Shown here one piece after another: positions 1-8,153 of a stretch of DNA of 10,430 nt; the first letter of the stretch is position 1, and the number at the start of each line of letters is the position of its first letter. The position numbers and the translations under genes are program-made. Source of the stretch: Leucothrix mucor (GTDB lineage: Bacteria > Pseudomonadota > Gammaproteobacteria > Thiotrichales > Thiotrichaceae); the NCBI GenBank assembly GCA_011322515.1, contig DRMS01000181.1, forward strand, positions 1 through 10,430, written 5' to 3'. Under the pieces are notes generated by a model. It was not told the origin of the DNA. It saw only the letters and a program-made list of their open reading frames with translations, and ran no database searches.

Positions 1-36
1 AAAAGAGACAAAAGAGACAAAAGAGACAAAAGAAAA
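1..36 (+). repeat. 9-bp tandem repeat, three perfect copies plus one partial
   Basis: The unit AAAAGAGAC occurs at 1-9, 10-18 and 19-27, followed by a diverged AAAAGAAAA at 28-36. Read in the frame of the downstream gene it encodes Lys-Glu-Thr repeats, so it may be coding. More copies may lie left of the window. Confidence 0.85.
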
Positions 37-274
37 TATGCCTAAAGACAAGGAAAGTGAAATAGATAAAAAGGTTCTAAGTGAAGCATCCAATCTAGAA
101 AAAAAATTAGAGGATGCAAAAGCTAAAATGTCAGCGGGAGAAGCTACAAAAGAAGTCGTTTTAAAAGAAAAAGAAGACTTAAAGAAAGTAGACAAAAAAC
201 AGCTAGAGGAAGGAAAAAACAACCAAAAAGTTAAACCACAAGCAAAAATAGTAACAAAACGAGAGAGGCGTTAA
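1..274 (+). CDS. Lys/Glu-rich low-complexity protein, 5'-truncated by the window
   Basis: I do not recognise this gene. From the first ATG (38) it gives 78 residues, about a third of them Lys, with many Glu. There is no Cys or Trp and no membrane segment. The composition suggests a soluble, partly helical or disordered, basic protein ending in a KRERR tail. The same frame is open upstream to base 2 and reads three Lys-Glu-Thr repeats plus Lys-Glu-Asn, encoded by a 9-bp tandem repeat. No convincing ribosome binding site precedes ATG 38, so the true start probably lies left of the window and only the 3' part is seen. The stop is 4 bases before the next gene, the 800-residue PBP-like membrane protein, so the two are probably cotranscribed. 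A role alongside that envelope protein is inference from position only. Confidence 0.6.
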   Translation, partial: KETKETKETKENMPKDKESEIDKKVLSEASNLEKKLEDAKAKMSAGEATKEVVLKEKEDLKKVDKKQLEEGKNNQKVKPQAKIVTKRERR

Positions 275-278
275 CACC

Positions 279-2681
279 ATGAATGCCTTAAAAGCAGCTA
301 TTTGGGTTTCAAAAATTGAAGATCGACGTGATGCATTACGATTGCGTTTTCATACAATGGGTGTAAAAGCACTGCTTAACCATAATGACCCTGAAAATAT
401 TAAACCCCAACGCCTAACGCTAGCAACACTGCCAGACTATCTAAAAGAAAAAGGTCTTTCAGCTTTACTTTATATTGCCAGTACACCTGTGATTATTGCC
501 TCTTGGTTTAAGCCTAAATCAATATTAGGAGGTCTGTTCTTAATCCTGTTTTTATTGATCAGTACGGGGTTATTACTAATGGCTGTGATTAGCGGAGGAA
601 TGTATTACTACCTCTCGCAACCCGTGGATGAAAAAAAACTACAGACTTATCTAACACAACACCGTCAAAGCCTAGCGATTAGCGTATACGATAAAAGTAA
701 TCAATTAATTGGGGCATTGCCGCCACTTGCGAGCCAATATAGCAATGAAGTAGGGGCGCTTTATATTAAAAAAGTACCACCTTTATATTGGGAGTTAATC
801 AAAGCACCTAGTGATAGCGCATTACTATTTGATCAACCGCAACCTAGCTTTTGGTCATTGTATAAAAAAATAATACAGTTCAAAGATGCGGTCTATAAAG
901 GCGTTAATTTAAGCTCACCGTATCAATTGAATGGTAATAAACAGGATGCCTTGATTGTACGTATAGCAAAAGGCTTACAAGGGGGTGGTCAAAATAAAAA
1001 AAATTTAAGTCTAATGGACTCCTTCCTTAATAAAAAGGAAGCATTACAGCTTGCACGTAATTTATACCCCTACCTAGCACAAAATAAAGGGGCAGAATTC
1101 AAACGTTGGAGTGCCATGCATGCGCCCTTACTTTCTGCTAAAGATGATGTGTATGGATTGGTCGCAATAGCCGCTACTTTATTTGGAAAAACACCTGAGC
1201 AACTCAATGCAGGACAACAAGCGGTACTAGCAACCGCTTATCAACAACAAATCAAACTATCCTTACTGTTCTCTGTTAAGCCTAATGTTCGACAAGTCAC
1301 ATGGAAGCATTTACTTAAAAAAACCCAAATTGCAACTACCCGTTATTTACAAAAAGCACAACCACAAATATTGCATAGAGTATTGGCGGATTTAGAGGGG
1401 ATGCAGGTTGCACCTTCCGTCATCATTTCCGCACAATGGCTAAAGTTTATTGAAAAAAAACAAAGTAAGGGGCTTGCTCTTTATCAGCATTTATTACAGC
1501 GTAGTGAATTAACATTAGGAAAAATTAAAACGAATGTATATCAAAATCTACAGCAAATGAATGCAAGCTTAGACAAAAATACACTATTAACAGATATAAA
1601 AATAAGCCTATCGATATTGCAAAATCAACAGTTAGATCAAGCCTTAGAGACAACCTTTAAAACAGTGCATCGTTTTTACCCTAAGCTGTTTAATAAAAAA
1701 TTGGGCGCCACTATCGATAATAAAGGGGCTGTTATTAGTATTCGAGTTGCCAATGAAGAAGGTCATATTATCCGCTCTTATCAACGTGGATTAAGTCAAA
1801 AACGCCCCATTGCAGGGCTGAGTACATTAGCCATTAGTAGCCTTTTACTGGCACAAAAAGACACCCCTAAATCCCATTATTGCAATAAGTCTTATGCTGG
1901 CATTCGCAATACCAGTGAACCATTGCGTGACGGTGTTACAAGCTGTAAGTCACTAAATAAAAAGGGATATAGTTTTAGTCTACAACAAAGTATTGAGCAG
2001 GAAAAAGCATTACCTTTATTTTATGCCCTAACCGAAATGCATAAATTATCTGCGACACTGTTAGTCAAACTTTACAAAAATTTCTCCTTATCCAGTAATG
2101 CGCTGGTGAGTGATGCTCCTAATGCAAATAAACTGGCTTATGAGCTGAGTATAGGTCGTGTAGAAAATACACCAAGAGAATTACATACCATTATTCATGC
2201 AATTACTCGCTACTTATACGGTATTCCCTATGATCAAAATCCAAGCATCATTGATACGATAGAAATGCATCAGCTCGTCTCAAAAGGGGATCAATACACT
2301 ATAAAACACACCTCACGTAAAGGCACACAGAGTAGCAAAAATAATATTGAACACTATTTTAATGATGAACCCACTCGTCAGCATATGAAGTCATTATTTG
2401 CGATTCCCACCTCTAAAAAGAACAATCCACTTAAATTTCTTCACTCGGTAGAAAAAAAATACGGGGTTGATTTTCTTATTGTTAAATCAGCCACGTCTAA
2501 AACAAGTAGTGGCAACACAAAAGATAAATGGCTAATAGGTAGTGTACGTTTAAAACAACATATCTATAGTTTTACAATTATGATAGGTAGTGATGATAAT
2601 GCAGGGCTTGGAAAAAACATAAGCCATCAACAATTAATGTTACCTGTGATCAATGCAATAATGGAGAGTTTACACCAGTAA
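279..2681 (+). CDS. Class A PBP-like membrane protein with degenerate GT51 and transpeptidase domains (probable pseudoenzyme)
   Basis: 800 residues. A cytoplasmic N-terminus of about 80 residues is followed by a strong membrane segment (about 81-112) and a large, presumably periplasmic part. Residues 130-330 resemble a GT51 peptidoglycan glycosyltransferase: a VYDKSNQLIG strand (136-145), a degenerate donor-site stretch GLQGGGQ (232-238), and the characteristic YGLVAIAATLFGK followed by QLNAGQQAVLATA (292-320). The position of the first catalytic Glu (normally the ED dyad) is Ser178-Asp179. Residues about 470-775 follow the order of a penicillin-binding transpeptidase: RPIAGLSTL where SxxK is expected (509-517), SIGRVENTPRELHTIIHA (624-641), and KTSS then WLIG (741-754) in place of KTG and WF.G. 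SxxK has no Lys and no SxN motif is evident. The frame is intact, so this is not a decayed gene. GAGAGAGG (261-268) lies 10 bases before the ATG. Its job is unknown; a non-catalytic scaffold in wall synthesis is inference. Confidence 0.75.
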   Translation: MNALKAAIWVSKIEDRRDALRLRFHTMGVKALLNHNDPENIKPQRLTLATLPDYLKEKGLSALLYIASTPVIIASWFKPKSILGGLFLILFLLISTGLLLMAVISGGMYYYLSQPVDEKKLQTYLTQHRQSLAISVYDKSNQLIGALPPLASQYSNEVGALYIKKVPPLYWELIKAPSDSALLFDQPQPSFWSLYKKIIQFKDAVYKGVNLSSPYQLNGNKQDALIVRIAKGLQGGGQNKKNLSLMDSFLNKKEALQLARNLYPYLAQNKGAEFKRWSAMHAPLLSAKDDVYGLVAIAATLFGKTPEQLNAGQQAVLATAYQQQIKLSLLFSVKPNVRQVTWKHLLKKTQIATTRYLQKAQPQILHRVLADLEGMQVAPSVIISAQWLKFIEKKQSKGLALYQHLLQRSELTLGKIKTNVYQNLQQMNASLDKNTLLTDIKISLSILQNQQLDQALETTFKTVHRFYPKLFNKKLGATIDNKGAVISIRVANEEGHIIRSYQRGLSQKRPIAGLSTLAISSLLLAQKDTPKSHYCNKSYAGIRNTSEPLRDGVTSCKSLNKKGYSFSLQQSIEQEKALPLFYALTEMHKLSATLLVKLYKNFSLSSNALVSDAPNANKLAYELSIGRVENTPRELHTIIHAITRYLYGIPYDQNPSIIDTIEMHQLVSKGDQYTIKHTSRKGTQSSKNNIEHYFNDEPTRQHMKSLFAIPTSKKNNPLKFLHSVEKKYGVDFLIVKSATSKTSSGNTKDKWLIGSVRLKQHIYSFTIMIGSDDNAGLGKNISHQQLMLPVINAIMESLHQ

Positions 2682-2843
2682 TTGCTAGCTTGGATTGGAT
2701 ATCTCTGGAGTCTTCTGGAATTTTTATAGGAAAGACTTATTTTTTAATACCTTGCTGTTCTTCATGGCGACTCTATTTTTTATTATTTTCACAAAAATTA
2801 TAGAAGCGCCATAGTTTCATTTCTAAATAACTAAAAAATAATT
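2682..2843. other. Gene-free spacer with an imperfect inverted repeat (2764-2775 / 2801-2812)
   Basis: This 162-base AT-rich spacer lies between the PBP-like gene and xthA. The arms ATGGCGACTCTA (2764-2775) and TAGAAGCGCCAT (2801-2812) pair at 10 of 12 positions around a 25-base AT-rich loop. There is no T-run of the terminator kind after the right arm. I see no convincing sigma-70 promoter for xthA; TTGCTG (2752-2757) with TATTTT (2774-2779) is too weak to call. Confidence 0.35.
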
Positions 2844-3626
2844 ATGCGTATTATTACCGCTAACACCAATGGCATTCGTGCCGCTGCTCGCAAGGGCTTT
2901 TTTGACTGGCTCCCGACACAAAATGCTGATGTTGTCTGTATTCAAGAAACCAAAGCTCAAGTTCATCAATTAGATGACCCTATTTTCCATCCTAAAGGCA
3001 TGCATTGTTATTACCATGATGCAAAGAAAAAGGGCTATAGCGGAGTGGCTTTATACTGCAAAACCAAACCTGATGAGGTAATTGTCGGTATGGGGAATGA
3101 GGAATTTGATTCGGAAGGGCGTTATATCGAAGCCCAGTTTGGTAATTTGAGCGTGATTTCATTGTATATGCCTTCTGGCTCCGCAAAGGAAGAGCGCCAA
3201 CAAGTCAAATATCGTTGCATGGATTTCTTTATGCAAAAAATGCTAAAAATGAAGCAGTCAGGGCGGGATTATATTATCTGCGGTGACTGGAATATTGCGC
3301 ATAAAAATGAAGATATTAAAAATTGGAAAGGCAATAAAAAGAACTCAGGATTTCTGCCAGAAGAACGTGCTTGGCTGGATGAGCTATTTGATGAAGTTGG
3401 TTTTATTGATGCCTTTCGCGAGATAGAACAAGAGGAGCATACCTATACTTGGTGGTCATTCCGTGGACAAGCTTACAATAATAATACAGGCTGGCGGATT
3501 GATTATCATGTGCTCTCACCTTCACTTAAAGGCACTGTTTTAAGCTCAAGTGTTTATAAAACGGAACGATTTTCGGATCATGCCCCTCTAATCATTGACT
3601 ATAACTACGAGATCCCCCACCAATGA
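2844..3626 (+). CDS. xthA: Exodeoxyribonuclease III / AP endonuclease (XthA family)
   Basis: 260 residues, the usual length for the exonuclease III branch of the endonuclease-exonuclease-phosphatase fold. It removes nucleotides 3' to 5' from duplex DNA and cuts 5' to abasic sites in cytoplasmic base excision repair. The metal and catalytic residues are all visible: Asn7 (TANTNG), Glu35 (CIQETK), Tyr108 (LYMPSG), Asp148 and Asn150 (GDWN), Asp220 (WRIDYH) and Asp245-His246 (FSDHAP). The family's GYSGVALY, EGRYIEA, RAWLDEL and TYTWWSFRG stretches are also present. The start codon is the first in a strictly AT upstream region without a visible Shine-Dalgarno, so initiation may be leaderless-like or weak; the start is supported by the canonical N-terminus MRIITANTNGIRAA. 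The stop overlaps the start of the ampG-like gene (ATGA), so the two are one operon. Confidence 0.95.
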   Translation: MRIITANTNGIRAAARKGFFDWLPTQNADVVCIQETKAQVHQLDDPIFHPKGMHCYYHDAKKKGYSGVALYCKTKPDEVIVGMGNEEFDSEGRYIEAQFGNLSVISLYMPSGSAKEERQQVKYRCMDFFMQKMLKMKQSGRDYIICGDWNIAHKNEDIKNWKGNKKNSGFLPEERAWLDELFDEVGFIDAFREIEQEEHTYTWWSFRGQAYNNNTGWRIDYHVLSPSLKGTVLSSSVYKTERFSDHAPLIIDYNYEIPHQ

Positions 3627-5233
3627 CAGCAGATAATATAAAAACAGCGCCAAAACAGAATTGGCTAGAAAGCATTGCAAGCTTTAAACATCCTCGCGTT
3701 ATCACCATGCTTTTTCTTGGTTTTTCCGCTGGCATACCCATCTTACTAATTTTTTCATCATTAGGATTATGGTTGCGTGAAGCAGGTGTTGAGCGTTCTG
3801 CGGTGACTTTTTTTAGCTGGGCGGCTTTAGGGTATTCATTTAAATTTGTGTGGGCGCCATTGGTTGATAAATTACCAATTCCTTTTTTAACCCAATGGTT
3901 AGGAAGACGGCGGAGCTGGATGCTTCTATCCCAATTCTCCATTATTAGCGCTATTTTATGGATGGGAATGACTAATCCGCTAGAAAGCGCAAATAGTCTC
4001 ACCATAATGGCATTGGCAGCGGTGTTACTTGGCTTCTCCTCCGCAACGCAAGATGTAGTGATTGATGCCTATCGAATAGAATCTGCCGATAGTGATTTGC
4101 AAGCAATGATGTCATCTGCCTATATTGCAGGTTATCGCATTGGGATGTTGGTAGCAGGCGCAGGTGCGCTGTATCTAGCAAGTTATTTTGGATCATCAAA
4201 AGAAAATTATAGTTATGAAGCATGGCAATGGACGTATGTGATTATGTCTGGCGTTATGCTGGTTGGTATTATTACAACCCTGCTTATTCCTGAGCCTACA
4301 CGACAACGCGAAGATAAAGCCAAACATAATGCATCGGACTATTTACGCTTTTTACTGTTATTTACACTTGCTGTTTTAGCCTTTATTGCCACCTTTTATT
4401 TTAGCTCAGAGGGTGTTAAATCTGCAAAATCTGCACTCACCGAAACCTTTTCCAATTTTTATTTTAGCTTAGAGAGTGTTAAACCAGCACCTACTGAAAC
4501 ATTTGCCAATAAGCATTTGGCTAGTTTTATTATTGAAACGCTACGCTTAGCTTTTGCAATTGTTATAGCATGGGGGGTTGCCAAGTTAGTTGTTCTATCA
4601 GGTCTCGTGCGACAATCAATGGTTAATGAAACTTATATCGCTCCCATCAAAGACTTCTTCTCACGCTATGGCTTGAATTTGGCGATCTTATTATTAGCCT
4701 TAATTGGTTTATATCGCATCTCCGATATTGTTTTAGGCGTTATCGCCAATGTCTTTTACCAAGACCTCGGCTTTACCAAAATAGAAATCGCCAATGTGGT
4801 GAAAACCTTTGGCTTATTTATGACCATTGCAGGTGGATTTTTGGGAGGTTTATTATCAGTACGCTTTGGGGTCATGAAAATACTCTTTTTAGGTGCCGCC
4901 TTATCCGCGGCAACGAATATCTTGTTTATGCTGTTAGCCAATGCAGGGCATGATATGACGATGTTATATATTGTGATCTCAGCCGATAATTTATCCGCAG
5001 GTCTAGCCAGCGCCGCCTTTATTGCCTTTTTATCTAAGCTAACCAATATCTCATTTACCGCAGTGCAATACGCAATTTTCAGCTCATTAATGACCTTATT
5101 ACCAAAGATATTAGGCGGTTATTCAGGCTCGATGGTTACCTCAATAGGTTATCCTAACTTTTTTTTATTGACTGCAGTTTTGGGGATACCTGTATTGGTA
5201 TTGATTTTGCTGGCTGGAAAGAGGTTTGAATAA
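3623..5233 (+). CDS. ampG: AmpG-family muropeptide permease (MFS)
   Basis: 536 residues, somewhat longer than the roughly 490 of enterobacterial AmpG. The family imports anhydro-muropeptides from periplasm to cytoplasm for cell-wall recycling, and through this can affect beta-lactamase induction. N-terminal hallmarks are present: FKHPRVITMLFLGFSAGIP (21-39), the VWAPLVDKLPIPFLTQWLGRRRSW loop (76-99) between early helices, and GFSSATQDVVIDAYRIE (137-153). Many hydrophobic helices follow, including LRFLLLFTLAVLAFIA (241-256) and several at 300-530. The extra length comes partly from a loop (258-296) made of a tandem duplication of about 20 residues, with a further predicted helix at about 305-325. 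The start ATG overlaps the xthA stop by 4 bases (ATGA), so translation is probably coupled. Family assignment is firm; the substrate is inferred from the family. Confidence 0.88.
   Translation: MTADNIKTAPKQNWLESIASFKHPRVITMLFLGFSAGIPILLIFSSLGLWLREAGVERSAVTFFSWAALGYSFKFVWAPLVDKLPIPFLTQWLGRRRSWMLLSQFSIISAILWMGMTNPLESANSLTIMALAAVLLGFSSATQDVVIDAYRIESADSDLQAMMSSAYIAGYRIGMLVAGAGALYLASYFGSSKENYSYEAWQWTYVIMSGVMLVGIITTLLIPEPTRQREDKAKHNASDYLRFLLLFTLAVLAFIATFYFSSEGVKSAKSALTETFSNFYFSLESVKPAPTETFANKHLASFIIETLRLAFAIVIAWGVAKLVVLSGLVRQSMVNETYIAPIKDFFSRYGLNLAILLLALIGLYRISDIVLGVIANVFYQDLGFTKIEIANVVKTFGLFMTIAGGFLGGLLSVRFGVMKILFLGAALSAATNILFMLLANAGHDMTMLYIVISADNLSAGLASAAFIAFLSKLTNISFTAVQYAIFSSLMTLLPKILGGYSGSMVTSIGYPNFFLLTAVLGIPVLVLILLAGKRFE
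4394..4510 (+). repeat. Tandem duplication inside the ampG-like gene (63 bp + 54 bp)
   Basis: Unit 1 (4394-4456) encodes residues 258-278 and unit 2 (4457-4510) encodes residues 279-296. Both begin FYFS, share Val-Lys in the middle and end in TETF(S/A)N. At the DNA level the first bases match almost exactly (TTTTATTTTAGCT.AGAG.G) and unit 2 lacks three codons. The frame is kept. Confidence 0.85.
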
Positions 5234-5268
5234 TATTTTACGGACTATAGTTTTTCACATAAATAATT

Positions 5269-5321
5269 GCACCCTTCGACTCGGCTCAGGGTACAGCTCC
5301 CTGAGCCGAGTCGAAGGGTGC
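5269..5321. repeat. REP-like palindrome, perfect 23-bp stem, between convergent genes
   Basis: The arm 5269-5291 (GCACCCTTCGACTCGGCTC followed by AGGG) is perfectly complementary to 5299-5321, with a 7-base loop TACAGCT. It sits 35 bases after the ampG-like stop and 29 bases after the dxs stop, where it could end transcription or protect both mRNA 3' ends. Neither side carries a clear U-tract, so it is not a textbook intrinsic terminator. It resembles the second palindrome at 9131-9191. Extragenic palindromes of this type are known as REP or small MITE-like repeats. Confidence 0.9.
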
Positions 5322-5350
5322 GGAAATTTAATAAATGAATGTCTATACAA

Positions 5351-7195
5351 TTAGGAAAGATGCCTACTAATTGACTTATAAATACCATCCGCATCCAGCC
5401 CAATAGACTCTAGTTGTTGCTCTCTAGTTGCATGTTCAAGGTAACGATCAGGTATTCCTAAATTCAGTATGGCAATATCAAACTTATGTGCTAATAAAAA
5501 CTCATTGACCGCACTGCCAGCACCCCCACTAATCGCATTATCTTCAACCGTCACGATAAGTTCATAGTCTTGCGCCACTTCGCGCAATAGCACTTGATCC
5601 AATGGTTTAACAAAGCGCATATTAATCAGGGTGGCATTTAAACGATCGGCTACTGCGGTACTCGCTTGCAGTAGCGATCCAAATAATAAAATGACGATAC
5701 GACTACTGCCTTGTTGCACTAATTTCGCTTTACCAATTTCAATAGTCTGCATTTTCTCATCGGGAAGAAGTCCTACCCCCTTGCCTCGCGGATAACGTAC
5801 AGCGGTTGGACCATCTTGCTTAAAGGCGGTATAGAGCATCTGGCGGCATTCATTTTCATCGGCTGGTGCCATCACAATCATATTAGGAATGCAACGCAAA
5901 TAGGAGTAATCATAGTTACCTGAATGTGTCGCACCGTCTGCACCGACTAATCCTGCTCTATCAATAGCAAAAACAACTGCCAAATTTTGTAATGCAACAT
6001 CATGTATTAATTGATCATAAGCGCGCTGCAAAAAAGAAGAGTAGATTGCCACCACAGGCTTTAGTCCTTCACATGCCATCCCTGCGGCAAGTGTCACGGC
6101 ATGTTGCTCGGCAATGGCAACATCATAATAGCGCTTTGGGTATTCTTTTGAAAAGGCTACTAAACCTGAACCTTCTCGCATTGCAGGCGTAATTCCGACT
6201 AGGCGCTCATCTTCTGCCGCCATATCACATAACCATTGTCCAAAAACTTGTGTATAGGTTGGCGTTAAGGCTTTTTTGGCGGGGGTAACGCCTTTATGCA
6301 AATCGAAGATGGGGACAGCATGATAACCGCAAGGATCATTCTCTGCTGGCTCATAACCTTTGCCTTTTTTGGTTACTACATGCAAAAACTTGGGTTTTTT
6401 TGTATCCTTGATATTTTCAAGAATTTTGGTTAACTCAATAACATCATGCCCATCCACAGGACCATAATAGTCAAAGCCCATTTCTTCAAATAAAGTACCT
6501 GCACTAGGTAAGAACATGCCTTTAGTATGCTCCTCAGCCTTACGTGCAAAGTTCTGCATTTTAGGGGTCTTGGATAAGACTATTTTGCCACTTTTGCGCA
6601 CAGATGAATAAAAATGACTTGAGAGTAAACGGGTTAGATATTTGCTCAAACCTCCCACATTAGGTGAAATAGACATATCATTATCATTCAGTACAACCAG
6701 CATATTCGCCCCAATGCCGCCCGCATGGTTCAGTGCTTCATACGCCATACCCGCAGTCAATGCACCATCACCAATAACGGCTATTGGCTGTCGCTCAAAA
6801 CCTAATTGTTTGGCTGCCTCTGCCATCCCAAGCGCTGCGCTAATTGAGGTACTAGAATGCCCGACACCAAACGCATCATAAGGGCTTTCTTCACGTCGTG
6901 GGAAAGGTGCTAAGCCTCCTTTCTTGCGAATAGTACTAATGTCATTGCATCGCCCTGTAATAATTTTATGCCCATAGGCTTGATGTCCAACATCCCAGAT
7001 TAACTTGTCATCGGGCGTATTAAACACATAGTGAAGCGCTATAGTTAACTCAACCGTCCCCAAGCCTGCTGCAAAATGCCCCCCCGTATTAGCAACTGTT
7101 TCTAACAGGCAACGACGTAAAGCTGCGCATGCTTTGGGTAACTGCTCTCTTTCTAAAGTGCGTAAATCTTCGGGGGAGTTAATCTGATCTAACAT
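5351..7195 (-). CDS. dxs: 1-deoxy-D-xylulose-5-phosphate synthase
   Basis: 614 residues, normal for DXS (about 620). It condenses pyruvate and glyceraldehyde 3-phosphate into DXP using thiamine diphosphate, the entry step of the methylerythritol phosphate pathway, and also feeds thiamine and pyridoxal synthesis. Visible signatures are His40 in TGGHFAAGLGTVEL, DVGHQAYGHKIITGR (68-82), VGHSSTSISAALGMA (111-125), the thiamine-diphosphate motif GDG (142-144) with NDND (170-173), the catalytic Glu363 in IAEQHAVTLAAGMA, and AYDQLIHDVALQNL plus DRAGLVGADGATH (392-424). It is the last gene of xseB-ispA-dxs, 34 bases after ispA, with a modest TTAGG ribosome binding site just upstream of ATG 7195. The operon probably ends at the palindrome 5269-5321. 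Confidence 0.97.
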   Translation of the reverse strand: MLDQINSPEDLRTLEREQLPKACAALRRCLLETVANTGGHFAAGLGTVELTIALHYVFNTPDDKLIWDVGHQAYGHKIITGRCNDISTIRKKGGLAPFPRREESPYDAFGVGHSSTSISAALGMAEAAKQLGFERQPIAVIGDGALTAGMAYEALNHAGGIGANMLVVLNDNDMSISPNVGGLSKYLTRLLSSHFYSSVRKSGKIVLSKTPKMQNFARKAEEHTKGMFLPSAGTLFEEMGFDYYGPVDGHDVIELTKILENIKDTKKPKFLHVVTKKGKGYEPAENDPCGYHAVPIFDLHKGVTPAKKALTPTYTQVFGQWLCDMAAEDERLVGITPAMREGSGLVAFSKEYPKRYYDVAIAEQHAVTLAAGMACEGLKPVVAIYSSFLQRAYDQLIHDVALQNLAVVFAIDRAGLVGADGATHSGNYDYSYLRCIPNMIVMAPADENECRQMLYTAFKQDGPTAVRYPRGKGVGLLPDEKMQTIEIGKAKLVQQGSSRIVILLFGSLLQASTAVADRLNATLINMRFVKPLDQVLLREVAQDYELIVTVEDNAISGGAGSAVNEFLLAHKFDIAILNLGIPDRYLEHATREQQLESIGLDADGIYKSISRHLS

Positions 7196-7229
7196 AAAAT
7201 GCCTAAGTCCTTGAGAATTTCAATATTTT

Positions 7230-8153
7230 TTATTGAACTCTTTTAACAATAAAATCAGCAATATTTCTCAATAAATCAGCTTCTGCACCAAAACAAGAGA
7301 GTGCTTTATAGGAAGAAGCATATAAATCAAGCATTTTTTCCTTGGCTGCTGTCATACCTAAGATAGCGGGGTAGGTTGCTTTATTAGCAGCTATATCTGC
7401 TCCCTGCTGTTTACCTAGCGTTGCAGTATCACTTTCAATATCCAGTATATCGTCACGAACTTGAAAGGCTAAACCAATGCAAATGGCATATTTCTCTAGC
7501 GCAGTTTGTAGCTTCACTGTCAATTTCTCTGAACAGGTTGCGCCCATCATAACGCTAGCGCGAATTAAAGCACCTGTCTTATGCAAGTGCATATTTTCAA
7601 GCTGTTGTTCTGATAGGTTTTTTCCTGTTGATGACAAATCAATCACCTGCCCACCCACCATGCCCAATGATCCCGCAGTTTGGCTTAAAATATTGATGAT
7701 TTTAAGCTGATTTTTTGAGGAGAGGTTGTGCAGAGGGGAGGATAAGACATCGAATGCAAGTGTTTGTAGCGCATCACCCGAAAGGATAGCGGTTGATTCA
7801 TCAAATGCTTTGTGTGCCGTCGCTTTGCCACGCCGTAAGTCATCGTCGTCCATTGAGGGTAAGTCATCATGAACTAAGGAGTAGGCATGCAATAATTCTA
7901 TCGCTGCCGCTGGGGCATCAAGGAGTGTCTTATTTGTTTGAAAACACTCCCCTGCAGCATAGACTAGTAGAGGGCGAATACGCTTGCCTCCATTTAAAAC
8001 AGAATAGCGCATTGCTTGGTGTAACAAACTAGGTTCTATTGTCGCATCAGGCAACTTCTTGTTTAGCACCTTTTCTATTCTTTGCTGATACTGAGCTATT
8101 TTTTCAGCAACACTCATCGGTGCTTGCTTATTAGTTGCATTATCACGGCTCAT
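7230..8153 (-). CDS. ispA: Farnesyl diphosphate synthase (short-chain polyprenyl synthase)
   Basis: 307 residues, typical for bacterial IspA. It adds isopentenyl diphosphate to dimethylallyl and geranyl diphosphate, giving farnesyl diphosphate for undecaprenyl carrier, quinones and other prenyl products. It contains GGKRIRPLLV (55-64), the first Asp-rich motif HDDLPSMDDDDLRRGK (95-110; two extra residues between the Asp pairs, as in bacterial farnesyl synthases), GGQVIDL (167-173) and the second Asp-rich motif QVRDDILD (231-238), followed by the conserved KATYP (258-262). The chosen start (8153) overlaps the xseB end by 11 bases and has AGAAGA about 11 bases upstream. An internal Met13 (8117) is a possible later start with a weaker site. 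The product chain length is assigned from the motif pattern, not measured. Confidence 0.94.
   Translation of the reverse strand: MSRDNATNKQAPMSVAEKIAQYQQRIEKVLNKKLPDATIEPSLLHQAMRYSVLNGGKRIRPLLVYAAGECFQTNKTLLDAPAAAIELLHAYSLVHDDLPSMDDDDLRRGKATAHKAFDESTAILSGDALQTLAFDVLSSPLHNLSSKNQLKIINILSQTAGSLGMVGGQVIDLSSTGKNLSEQQLENMHLHKTGALIRASVMMGATCSEKLTVKLQTALEKYAICIGLAFQVRDDILDIESDTATLGKQQGADIAANKATYPAILGMTAAKEKMLDLYASSYKALSCFGAEADLLRNIADFIVKRVQ

Noticed and set aside
1..36. Tandem 9-bp repeat considered as a CRISPR or iteron array
   Set aside because: Units are contiguous without spacers, low in complexity, and read in frame with the downstream gene.
279..2681. Large PBP-like gene considered as a decaying pseudogene
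   Set aside because: The frame is uninterrupted over 800 codons, has a plausible ribosome binding site and retains fold-level signatures; only the active-site motifs are altered.
3592..5046. Minus-strand open frames of 74-137 codons opposite the ampG-like gene
   Set aside because: They lie antisense to a clearly coding membrane protein and have no recognisable content; codon structure of the plus strand explains them.
5234..5350. Palindrome 5269-5321 as a classical rho-independent terminator
   Set aside because: The stem is very strong, but neither strand has a T-run directly after it, so I list it only as a repeat with possible termination or mRNA-end role.
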